Made by a program: the position numbers and the translations under genes. 64,000 nt of DNA from Deuterostichococcus epilithicus (lineage: Eukaryota > Chlorophyta > Trebouxiophyceae > Prasiolales > Stichococcaceae): the NCBI GenBank assembly GCA_033439295.1, contig JAVTLE010000021.1:1116009-1180008 (forward strand), in the 5' to 3' direction. A model generated the notes under the pieces. That model saw nothing but the letters and a program-made list of their open reading frames with translations. It had not been told where the DNA came from and did not search any database. Position 1 is the stretch's first letter. Each line of letters opens with the position of its first letter. Shown piece after piece: positions 54,551 through 64,000 of this stretch.

Positions 54551-57500
54551 ATGGACGACCCTACGCAGCTCCTGACACAGCTCGGCATCATGAACAAGGT
54601 GACGGGGGCCATCCATTGCGGCGCTGTGCATGTCGCAGTGCATTCTTCGATGAACTCCTCGATGCATCCCTCGCTGCGTCCTCGTGCTCGTATGACTGTC
54701 CAGTAACACAGTGGTGTCACGTTCTCACGCATCACCTGCAACTCCATGCGCCACAGATCTCGACCGGCAACACCGTCCTCGACCTCATGCTGTGCGCAAT
54801 GCTGCCGATGCTGCTAGCGCGCCTGATGCCGCTGCTGGCCAGCCTCAAGGACTGGTGGCAGGTGCGCTGGCCACGGGCCGCTGGCGGCTCCGCGCGCTGC
54901 GTGTATGCGTGCTGCACACACACCATAAGCCATATGTCATAAGCCGTTACACCATCAGCAACCTGGGGAAAGTGCAACCTCAGGCCAGGCTCACGAGTAG
55001 ACCTGATACCCGCTGATTCTGCGCAGAATCGCTCCGCCGGCTCCAAGAGGTGGCAGCGCGAGATCTCGTATACTCGCAAGGAGTACTGGTGCTACGGCAA
55101 CGACGACGAGGCGCCGAACAACCTCCTGCAGCAGGTGGACCCAGCTCTGCCGGGTTGTCTGGCGATGTTCACACTGTTAAGCCTGCACTGATCTGCGTCA
55201 GAAACACAATTCATCTTGGTCGGACCGGACTGTGAGGTGCTTCGTAGACATTTCATCACACGGTGCTTAACAGGCGATTTTGATGTATCTGGGCACCAAG
55301 CACGAGTTGTGCAGCCAGTACGCTACGGCGCAGCTGTCCCTTGCCAAGGTGCGCTGCGCTGGTCTGGTGTTTGACTGAACCGAGCAGAGCTGCTCTTTGC
55401 TGCCCTGTGATTCTCATAAGGTGCCCTCCGCTGTTTTGCGGTGTCGACTAATCTCAAGGGCTGCCAGGTGGACATTGCTGCCCCTGCATCGAAGCAGAAT
55501 AATCATGTGCGTTCCCATGCCGCAGAAGCCGAACTCCAAGAGCGACAAGGCCTCCGACGAGGGCGGCGGCCATACCGACGATGACTCGTCGTCGGAGGAC
55601 AGCTGCTATGCGTACGACACCGCGCGGCAGCTGAAGAGCTACCAGGTCAGTGCTCATCCCAATGGGCATGGGAGATACCACTCGTTGGTCACGAGACGCG
55701 GCTGGCAGGTGCATCTCGCACTGCTCGCAGGACACTGTGTGTTTGCGCCGCCAAGGACTGTCTGAGTTTTAGCTGGCAAGCGTCGCCAGCTCAGTGCCAT
55801 TCGCACAGACCTCTTGAGGCGTGCGCATCTCCCTCCTTGCAGGTCAACACCGTGCCTCCAAATGGGCACTGGATCGAGGTGGACCCCGGCGTCGAGTTCA
55901 TGCGGGTGGAGAATTACGTTGACAAGGCCGGCGACGGCAAGCGCGGGGAGGCCGTGATAACCTTCCACCTTCAGTCCAGCGCCGCTGACGGTCCCGCACG
56001 CATCGACGCCTTTGTGGACGCCGCCTACTCTTACTACAAGGTGCTTCGATGAAACTAAAGTTTTTGGGTGTTTATCATGGTCGTTTCCTGGCTGCGACCT
56101 GGTCGTCGCTCAGCTACTCGTGGTGCATTCCTGGAGTCGCCTACTTTTACAGTAAGGTGGGCTGAGGGACTTCTGGGTTGATATTGACCGCTTGTCTGGC
56201 AGCTGCATTCAGCCGGCAGCTCCTGACGGGTCTGTTGCGCAGCCATCCTGGGTTCCTCTCTCGGGCTACTCTCATCACGGCTCCTGCATCAGGACCCTGT
56301 TCTGTGGAAGCAGCATGTGCTGCCACGGTATGTTTGGCAAATTCGCCTGCTTTTGAGCGCCTCCTGAGGTGTGGTGTTTCACCTGCAGGCGGCCCTGGAG
56401 GAGAAGAGTGAGAAGGCGCGGTACCTGTATACGCCCACCAATGGCGACGGCAGCAGCGGGGAGGACGGCGGCGGCAAGGGCGGCATGTGCTACAAGCGGT
56501 GCGCCTCCCTCACCTGCACTGCAGCCCGCTGCGCTCCAGCCATCTGCTGATCCGGCTCCCAGGGCGCCTGCACACATGCTTGATACCGCAGCTGGAACAG
56601 CCGTGCAACTAGGTCTTCAAGGTTTCGGGTGTTGCAGTACCCCCTGTGCAGAAGCCTGTCATCTTTGCGGAGCCCATGTGCAGAACTCACTTGCTTTGCT
56701 GTGCGTGCGCAGGTACCAGCTCAGCGATGAGAAGACGTTTGACTCGTTCTGGCACCCCGAGAAGACTGCGCTCCTGCGGCTGGTGAGCAGCCATGCCTGC
56801 TTGTCACAAGCAAATAGAAGCAGAGTTGCCTCCTGGGCAGCCGGGCTGTCATATCTGCCGCCCCATCCACATGTGCATCACACCAGGACGCAGTCCCACA
56901 GCTGTTGCGCCTGTGCAGGTGGACCACTTCCTGCACAAGACCGGGAAGTACGCCATTGCGGGTAAGAGGCCGACGCTGCTCTTGGCTATCATTGGTCGTG
57001 GCCTTGGCTGTGGCCCTTGGTTGCCCTTGTCTTGCCTTGCGATTCCGGGTGCTCTTTGAGTGCATCACCTCGCTCTCTGCCACTGCGAGCTTGAAAAGGG
57101 CACAACACGGCCCAAGGTTCCGCGGCACCACTTCAAGCTCGGGGGTCAGTTTGTGCGCTGGCACCTCGCAGGCTACAGCCATAAGCTGGGCCTGCTGCTC
57201 CACGGGCCCCCCGGGACAGGCAAGACGTCTCTCGTGAAGGTGCGCCGGACAAATTCGCTGGGTGCAGCACCCTGTCTGCAGATCGCAGCCCTGAGCTGTG
57301 ACCATGCTGATCCATCCATCGTCTGAACCATTGTAGCGTGCGTCGTCCGGTGTAAGGGTAGCTGAAGGGTGTGCTACACTACTATGAAGATGGCAGGCTT
57401 TCGTGACGTTGACCACAAATCTGCAGGCACTGGCGCATTTTACCGACAGGAACATCATCAGCGTGCCGCTTGCTCAGGTGGGGTCTCCGGTGTCTGCAAG

Positions 57501-59256
57501 CTACAGAAGCCCATGGTTGTTGAAGCCTTCCTTCTTGTAGCCTGCAGTCGCCAATCGTGTTTGATGCCTTCACTCTTGCTGTGACCAGCTTGGTCTCTCC
57601 CTGTGCTGCAGATACAGACTAATCAGCAGCTGGCGGACATTGTTTTCGACCAAACGTACAAGGTGAGCATCCGATCCCTGACCTGCTTCACATCACAACA
57701 CACGCGGCATTGGTGAAGCTGCCTAAGCTGCACGGGGCCACCGAGCGGCGCCTGCCGCTCGCCACCTGGCGATGCGTGCCGCCGTGCGCATACAGTACTG
57801 CACGTGACAGGGCTGCCGGTGACTCTCAAAACCTGCACACCGCGCTGAACCTCCTGGATTGCTGCCCCCTGCCACTAACCTTATGCCCCTCGCTCATGCA
57901 GGTCGTCGGTGAGGACCTGCCCTACTCGCTGCCCTTCAGCAAGACCATCTTCCTTCTTGAAGATGTGGACGCCGCCTGCGAGGTGGTGCAGCGGCGCGCC
58001 CCCGCCGCCGGGGCCGGCCCAGCGGCGTGCAACCAGACGCCCGAAAGGCGGCGGGCGCCCGCGTCTCCAGCAGACGACGAGGCGCCGCGCTCCAGCAGCC
58101 CCCGGCCTGACAGCGACAGCGACGCCGACATGGTACACCCTCGCCCATGTTCGGTCATGCTGGCTTCTGCTGCACCTGCCCCTGGGGTCCGTCCGGCAAT
58201 GCCATTCACGTGCATCTGTCCTCAGGTCCTCAGGTGCCAGAATAGGTGCTGAGTTTCGAGCATGCTGAGGGACCTCCCGATTGTCGCTGCCTGGACGCTC
58301 AAGGTGGAACAATCGTCCCGGATAGGCATCTCAACCGGGGTCTCACTGTCTGTGGCAGTGGCAGGTGGTGGCCGGCCCGGTGCAAGGCCCGGAGCTGCCT
58401 AAGAAGGGCCTTGGCGGCCTCGCGGGCTTCGGCGACCCCCCAGACAAGCTGAACCTGGCCGGCCTGCTGAATGTGCTCGACGGAGTCGTCTGCTGCCCCA
58501 ATCGGATCGTGGTGCGCTCGGAACTGCACCTGCAATGCACATCTGCCTGAGCGTCAAGTCTCTTTGCTGCGCCCGCTTCCCGTCTTCCTGACACTCGCGG
58601 CCCGTCCGCCCTCGCTGCTGCCGTTGCTGTTGCCAATGCCGCCGCTGCTGCCGCCGCTGCTGCCGCCGATGCCGCTGCCGCTGTCACTGACTGTCGCAAC
58701 ATGTGCTGTCACCGCAGATTATGACCACTAATCATTTGGAGAAGCTGGACCCGGCACTGATCCGCCCCGGCCGCGTCTCCAAGCAGATCTACATGGGCCA
58801 CCTGTCGCTGGCCTCCGCGCTGCTCATGGTGCAGCACTATTTTTGCAGCACCACCGGCGGTAGCAGCCTGACCACGGAGGAGGTCGAGGCCTTCACCGCC
58901 GCCTTCCCAGTGCGGCCACCCCCTGCTCTATTGGCTTTTCACTTCCCTGTCTCTCACCGGGTGGACTGCTTGCTCCCTTGTCTTCAATGCACCTATGGAG
59001 TGCCTTCCGGAGCAGGTCTGGGCTGCCTGTCGTAGGCGCACATGCCGCCAGGCTAACGCTTGACTCCCGGGCAACGGGCCTCAGCCAATTGAGTCGAGAT
59101 GCAACTTCTGTTGTGTCCCTGACGTGTGTCGATTCTGACGGAAGTCTGTGAGTTGCACCTGAACAGGACGGCGTCGTCTCCCCGGCGGAGATGGAGATGC
59201 TGTGCTGCGATGTCGACACGGTGCGTGCTCAGGGCATTCTGACGCCGAGCTCCTGA
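54551..59256 (+). CDS. BCS1-like AAA+ ATPase
   Basis: BCS1-type ATPases are membrane-anchored AAA+ translocases; mitochondrial Bcs1 inserts the Rieske protein into complex III, and plants have many relatives. Sixteen exons fit: 54551-54598, 54757-54861, 55027-55134, 55274-55348, 55526-55645, 55843-56040, 56389-56498, 56713-56784, 56919-56961, 57172-57239, 57427-57477, 57612-57662, 57902-58132, 58365-58511, 58717-58909, 59167-59256. A hydrophobic segment (MLCAMLPMLLARLMPLLASL) is the anchor. The BCS1-specific domain covers DDEAPNNLLQQ to RYQLSDEKTFDSFWHPEKTA. Walker A is HGPPGTGKTSLVK, Walker B TIFLLEDVDAA, then LAGLLNVLDGVVCCPNRIV, sensor IMTTNHLEKLDPALIRPGR with the Arg finger, and a short lid. 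An acidic Ser/Asp insert of about 50 residues follows Walker B. The substrate cannot be read from sequence. Confidence 0.9.
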
Positions 59257-61105
59257 TGCTGAGCTTAGTTTTTGCAAAGGTCGAGAGACGCTGAGCTTTT
59301 CGCTACCGGGACGCAGGTCTGCGAGCTCGTGGCTGCACTGGGGAAGCGCAGGTCAGCATGAACGCTTACTGCCGGAGTGAAGCGGCCTGGTGCAAAAGGG
59401 CAGATGTCAAGGGGAGAAGTGAAGTCAGGCAGCAGATGCAAGCTACTTCTTCAAAGTTGCAAAGGCGAAGGTGAACTCGGTGTGGTTTCGTCTTCATTTC
59501 TTAGGTACCTGTCATCGTGATGAGTGTGCTTCAAAGCGCCCAACCTCGCACAGACGAGTGATAGTGTTCTTGAAGTCGTGGTTTCAGCCGTCGCTGTGAT
59601 TTGGGGAGAGAGAACAATGAGATGTGTCTTGAAGAACTAAAGAGGGTGCGTCATCTTAGGTGTTTTCATTCCAAGTTGTCCATGTAGTCGAGCCAACGAC
59701 GACGCTGCAGCTTCACACGAGGGTGACAGCACGTCTGGAGCTCATCAGGCTTCTGCCGCCGCCAGCATTGATGCTGACCCCAGCACGACGCGTCAGCAAA
59801 CAGCTGCAGTATTGAGCATCACAGCACAATCCCGCCAACCTCCAGCTCTTTCTGGGTCAGAGAAGCATGCATTGATCTTTTTCTCATATTGCCCGCCAAC
59901 AGCGGCAGCATTCAGATTGCAATATGATTTGTTGTGGGAGATCATTGGCGCAGCGTGAAGTAGTGCGCATCAAGTTGTCCTCAGCCTTTGCTTGTGCTGG
60001 CTAGATATTCAAAGGTAGAAGGGGATGGACTGTGTGAACAGCACGGACCACACTCTCTCTCTTTACATGATGACGTGAGACTACTTAAAAATGCGAATGC
60101 ACAAGACTAGGTATGTCGAAATGGCTACAAACCTGCGCATGCGGCGGTCCAATGACCGGACGGGCGACCCCACTGCCTGAACCTTGGCGTGTGATGCTGC
60201 TGTGTTGTTTATTCCAACCAAATTCCATCCTGCTGTTCCGGGCGCTACCACGCTGCGCTGCGCTGAGCAGCGGCCGCGCCAGCACCGGACACCATGATGC
60301 AGGACGCATAGCTCCCCCGACATGGCCTCAAAATTGGGCCCGCCGCTTCGTGCGGCAGGGCCATGAAACCACGCACCAAGCGAACAACGCGAAAATCAAG
60401 GCTGACATAAATAATTCTTGTTCCATATTAGAAAGCACAAGCGTCTGCCGCGTATACAAGCTGCACGTGGGGTTCCCGGAGAGAAAGAGGTGAAGTCGTG
60501 ATGGTGCATGCATGCAAACCAAGGGAAGAGAGTAGATCTGCAGGAAATCGAGGAAACCACGTGAGGCGGAAACCAGCGAATCGATAGCTGTCGGCCGCGC
60601 GGCCCTCGGTGGCATGTGGCCCAAAATCTTGGCCAGCACTGTCTCGCTGCGGCGGCGCAGTTGCGCCGCCGTCAGCCGAGATGGCTGCTGGCCTGAACGG
60701 ATAGGCTGCGGCTGAAGCCGCAACCGCGCGGCAGCCCAGAATAGTGATGATTGCAAGGCCGCAGCGGCAGGCGTTGCGGGCGGATGCTGCCGTGCTGCAC
60801 CGAGGTGGCTGCCGCAGCACGTCTTCCAAATGAGCTGCGCCACCAGATCGGGGAGCCCAACTACATTGCCAGGGCCCAGCCGTTGCAGGCCACAAGCTTT
60901 ATTGGCGCAGCATCCTGCGCGACGTAGAGGCAAGGCGCCGCCCTGCAGTGCAGAGTCATGGGTCATCAGGTTGGTGTTGACTGTGTGCTGGAAACACGCA
61001 CAACATATGGTTTACCTAACGACCATTGCCGAGCGTGGGCCTGCCAAGTCATGCTGCCAGTCACTACCTGGCTGCTTCAACTTGCACGACCGTGTGTTAA
61101 CAAAC
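59257..61105. other. Long convergent intergenic region
   Basis: About 1.85 kb lies between two convergent genes. The first 800 bases are clearly less GC-rich and free of long ORFs. A 212-codon minus-strand ORF at 60328-60966 and an overlapping 155-codon frame compete with each other and match nothing recognisable. The stretch may hold a further 3' exon of the expansin-like gene. Confidence 0.4.
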
Positions 61106-63809
61106 TCAGCGGTGTGAACGCTGGTTGCACAGCTCACCTTGCACACTGGCGCCGCCATTGTCGTTGCGGCACTGCCAATAGAACTCGTTGATGTAGACGC
61201 AGTCGAAACCCTCGTTGCCACAGATGATGTCCGGGTACTGCACGGAGCATTGACTGATTTGATCAGCGGCAGCAAGAAATCAGGTGATGCCTTGCTCATC
61301 TAGAAGAGCAGCCGGGGAGACATGCAGCAGTGGCCGCTTTGCCACTGCCGGCAACAGAGATACGTTACCGGGTGCGTGTCAGACGTTGACACAAATTTGG
61401 GGCCAGAGTGGGCGCTGCAGCGCACCTTGCCGGTGGTGTCGCCGCACTGGTACCAGGCCGGCAGCGTTGCCAGCCCGGAGTCGGGGTTGATGAAGCCACC
61501 GAAAGACTCCCGGTCCAGGTCAACCAGCGTCATGTCGGTGGTGGGCGCCTCTGTCGGCTCTGGCGTGGGCGCCTCTGTGGGCGGCTCGGGGGCGCGCGTC
61601 GGTGCCTCGGTGGGGGGCTCCGGTGCTTGGGTGGGCGCCTCTGTCGGCGGCTGCGGTGCAAGGGCGGGCGCCTCCGTCGGCGGCTCCGGGGCAGGCGTGG
61701 GCGCCTCTGTGGGCGGCTCGGGTCCCGGCGTCGGTGCCTCGGTGGGGGGCTCCGGCGCTTGAGTGGGCACCTCTGTTCGCGGCTCGGGTGCGGGCAGCGG
61801 TGCCTCCGTCGGCGGCTCAGGGGCAGGCGTCGGCGCCTCCGTCGTCGACTCAGGGGCGGGCGTCGGCTCGGTGGACGGCTCGGCAGTGTTGATAACGGCG
61901 CGCCGCTGGCTGAGCTGGCTCTGGGTGTCCATGTGGCGTGGTGATGTGACGGAGGCGACGGAGACGGCCTCCGTGCTCAAGGTCCCGCTGCCGCTGCTGC
62001 TGTCGCTGCTGCTGCCGCTGCCAGAGGTGGGGTTGCCTAAGCTAGAGCAGCCCGCCTCGCTGAACTGGACAGTGCCGTAGCCAGCTTCCATGGACGTTAT
62101 GGTATCTGTCACCTGAGCCAGATGTATGGCATGATTTTAGACACACATCCTGAACGGCAAAGTAGGCGTGCAGTCCTGCAAATTGCCCTGCTAGCGGCCG
62201 ACACCCAGCTCTCTGGCAGCAAGGCGGTCTTGGCACAATGGCAAAAGTCTCGCTCGTGGCAGCTTGCTGAAGCTTGCTGAGGGAGGTAACGTAGATCCAG
62301 CAGCGTGGGACTGAGCACGCACCGCAGCGCCGCAGACTGGGGTGACGGTGATATCCATGGGGAAGGAGTAGGTGCCATGGCTGTTGTGGTACGCCCAGTT
62401 GTTGTTGGAGGACCGTTTGAGTGGTATGGAGTTGCCGCCGATGGTGGCGGTCACGGCGGCCACTGGCACCCGGGTGTTGGAGATGACCAGGTTGAAGTAG
62501 TAGACGGAGGATGTGGGGAAACTGTAGTACAGCTTGGTGTCGCCCACCTGGTGGAAGGGAGGTGATGCGTCAACACTGCGGGGATGCAGCAATGATGCGA
62601 CCACACGTTGACAGGCAAAACCCTCTGGCAGCGGCTGCCAGAGACGGTCCGCACCTGCCGCAGTGCTGTGGCCGGCATCATGCATCGTAGGCCTTGGCTG
62701 GCACACCACTGCCTTCTCAGGTTGAAGCACCAACTGTAGCATGTCCTGAGTGCGGCGCACCTGGCAGGGGACGGCGTGCCACTCGACAGTCCAAATGCCA
62801 TCACCGACACTGAAACTGCGGGCGAGGTCCAGGGCGCCGGATTTGCACTCCGGGCACACGTTGTCTACGAGGCCGTACTGCCATTCGGTGGAGATCCTTT
62901 TGCTCTCAACACCGATGCCGGAGCCTGCGCACAAGGTTGTCGACGCTTCAGGACTGATGTGTCTATGACAAATAAATTGTACGCCGCCAGGCACACGCCG
63001 TCTGCAGGCTACCCTGATGCTGATCATGCCCTCACTGCAGCATTCCTCATGCCAAGTAGATCAGGGAGCAATTGTCACATATTATACGAGCAAGGAGAGT
63101 AGGAGAGGAGAAGAGTGCACCGGTGCCGCGGAACCACACACAGGTGCCGCATGAGGCGGAGCCGTCGAACTGGGCGTTGTTAAGAGCGATGAAGGTGGAG
63201 GGCAGTCCGGTGCCGCCGTCGCTGGCGCCTGCGGGCGCGTTCGACCATGGCAGACCGGTGGTGTCTGCGAAGTTCTTGCCGAACGCGCATGCGCCCCTGC
63301 TGTTTTGGCCGTAGCCGTAGATGGTGCCCTACAGAGCGACAGCAACAATCAGCATATAGCATGCGCTGCCGAAAGGATGTCAACCAAACGACGTCTGACC
63401 CCCACATCATTGATCAGCACTCGACATGTTCACCAAGTCTTGCGGGGCACACTAAGGTGAAGGGCAGCTACAATGAAGTCAAGAGACGCTGATGCTCGAG
63501 TGATGCAGTGAAGAGCCTGCCACCATTCTGGCTTGATCTCTTTGGAGGTTGAGCTGGCTGTGTGAGGCGCCAGCGCACATTGCACAAGGCAATGAGACAC
63601 CAGGTCCGAAATCCATCTGCTTCGGTCAACATCTGGGCGCAAACTCACGTGTGGGGTTTGACGAGATGCGATGCAGTCATGTTAGAGCGTCTCACCGCGC
63701 CGGACTGTGTCGATGATGCCACGGACGACCAGTCGCCCTTGACGGTCGAGAGGGACCCCGCCACCGCCAGCGACGCCACCAGCGCCGCCAGGAACCGGAA
63801 AAATGCCAT
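61106..63809 (-). CDS. Secreted expansin-like protein with Pro/Thr linker and CBM1-like tail
   Basis: Expansins loosen cell walls without cutting polymers. The Met at 63809 starts MAFFRFLAALVASLAVAGSL, a clear signal peptide. Exons: 63809-63696, 63328-63121, 62924-62761, 62547-62323, 62112-61426, 61237 to the stop at 61106. The double-psi barrel is seen in GTIYGYGQNSRGACAFGKNF, FIALNNAQFDGSASCGTCVW, then DNVCPECKSGALDLARSFS and WTVEWHAVPCQ. The second, CBM63-like domain is KLYYSFPTSSVYYFNLVISN with WAYHNSHGTYSFPMDITVTP. A Ser/Gly stretch and a Pro-Thr-Glu-Ala repeat linker follow. The end has QCGDTTGK joined to YPDIICGNEGFDCVYINEFY and WQC, a Cys pattern like a fungal-type cellulose-binding CBM1. 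The stop assumes the last possible donor at 61137 is not spliced. Confidence 0.85.
61535..61880 (-). repeat. Tandem Pro/Thr/Glu/Ala-coding repeat (expansin linker)
   Basis: About ten imperfect units of roughly 33 bases encode PEPPTEAPTPA-like peptides. The plus strand shows the recurring GGCGCCTCTGTGGGCGGCTC. It forms an extended linker between wall-binding domains and is probably O-glycosylated (inference). Confidence 0.85.
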
Positions 63810-64000
63810 GATACCGACGCAGATAAGGATGTGGACTCCGTCCACCAGCCAGATACACCGGAGGTGGCTCCTTGCACCGACCTCTGGAGCTCGAGGATCC
63901 TCTTGACGACGTTGAAACGGAGGTGCAGCGGGCCAAGTGGGCGACCTGCGAAGCGGCAGGCACATGCATCAGCGTGTCCGCATGCATACGGCCGCTGGTC
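63810..64000. promoter_or_regulatory. Upstream side of the expansin-like gene
   Basis: These last 190 bases lie 5' of the signal-peptide Met. The reading frame is open upstream but codes a Pro/Arg-rich stretch that would precede the signal peptide, so it is taken as leader sequence. No element is identified. Confidence 0.25.

Noticed and set aside
58610-58700. CTGCCG-rich run between BCS1-like exons
   Set aside because: It is a simple-sequence pyrimidine-rich tract before an acceptor, common in GC-rich algal introns, without further structure.
60328-60966. A 212-codon minus-strand ORF with a hydrophobic C-terminus
   Set aside because: A second frame of similar quality overlaps it, it has no family match or splice context, and it may just be sequence 3' of the expansin gene.
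1-64000. Transposons, CRISPR arrays, phage or bacterial defence systems
   Set aside because: No transposase, reverse transcriptase, terminal repeats or spaced identical repeats were seen. The only spaced repeats are the snoRNA-like copies, and the gene set is eukaryotic housekeeping.

Overview
This window is nuclear DNA of a green plant-lineage eukaryote, most likely a chlorophyte alga of the trebouxiophyte type (inference). The genes are GC-rich and broken into many short exons with introns of roughly 100-400 bases. Donors are mostly GTGCGC or GTGAGC and acceptors mostly TGCAG or CGCAG. Plant-lineage families are present: SnRK2-type kinase, plant-type organic cation transporter, Shewanella-like phosphatase, expansin. 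Most six-frame ORFs are antisense or intron shadows. I rebuilt the genes by joining exons whose ends sit on splice sites and whose joined protein follows a known family.

Layout. 1-813 (-) is the start of a Deg/HtrA protease cut by the window edge. 1315-5082 (+) is a Vms1/ANKZF1-type ribosome quality-control hydrolase. 6076-9764 (-) is an organic cation/carnitine-type MFS transporter. 10346-12637 (+) is Gemin2. 13500-21270 (-) is a large TBC-domain RabGAP. 21901-24595 (+) is an unrecognised protein, perhaps Tim44/mL45-like. 25251-26115 (-) is a small SEL1-like protein. 27325-30645 (+) is an SnRK2-like kinase. 31567-33782 (-) is ribosomal protein eS4. 35035-38612 (-) is the DDX47/Rrp3 RNA helicase. 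39167-40464 (+) is a TEX261/Svp26 family ER protein. 41268-48885 (-) is LARP1. 49538-52117 (-) is a Shewanella-like phosphatase. 52529-53401 (+) is a COA1-like mitochondrial protein. 54551-59256 (+) is a BCS1-like AAA ATPase. 61106-63809 (-) is a secreted expansin-like protein with a Pro/Thr linker and a cellulose-binding-like tail.

Several genes serve ribosome production and translation: eS4, DDX47/Rrp3 (18S processing), LARP1 (TOP-mRNA control) and Vms1 (stalled-ribosome rescue). The last intron of LARP1 carries three copies of a box C/D snoRNA-like element on the LARP1 strand. Each copy has conserved C and D boxes, a terminal stem and two guide stretches that appear to match 18S and 25S rRNA. 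This is the most interesting signal in the window.

A second feature is frequent GC-AG splicing: nine introns in six genes appear to need a GC donor to keep the conserved reading frame. I saw no transposon, tRNA, rRNA or CRISPR array. Exon ends at the 5' and 3' limits of genes are the least certain part of this annotation.
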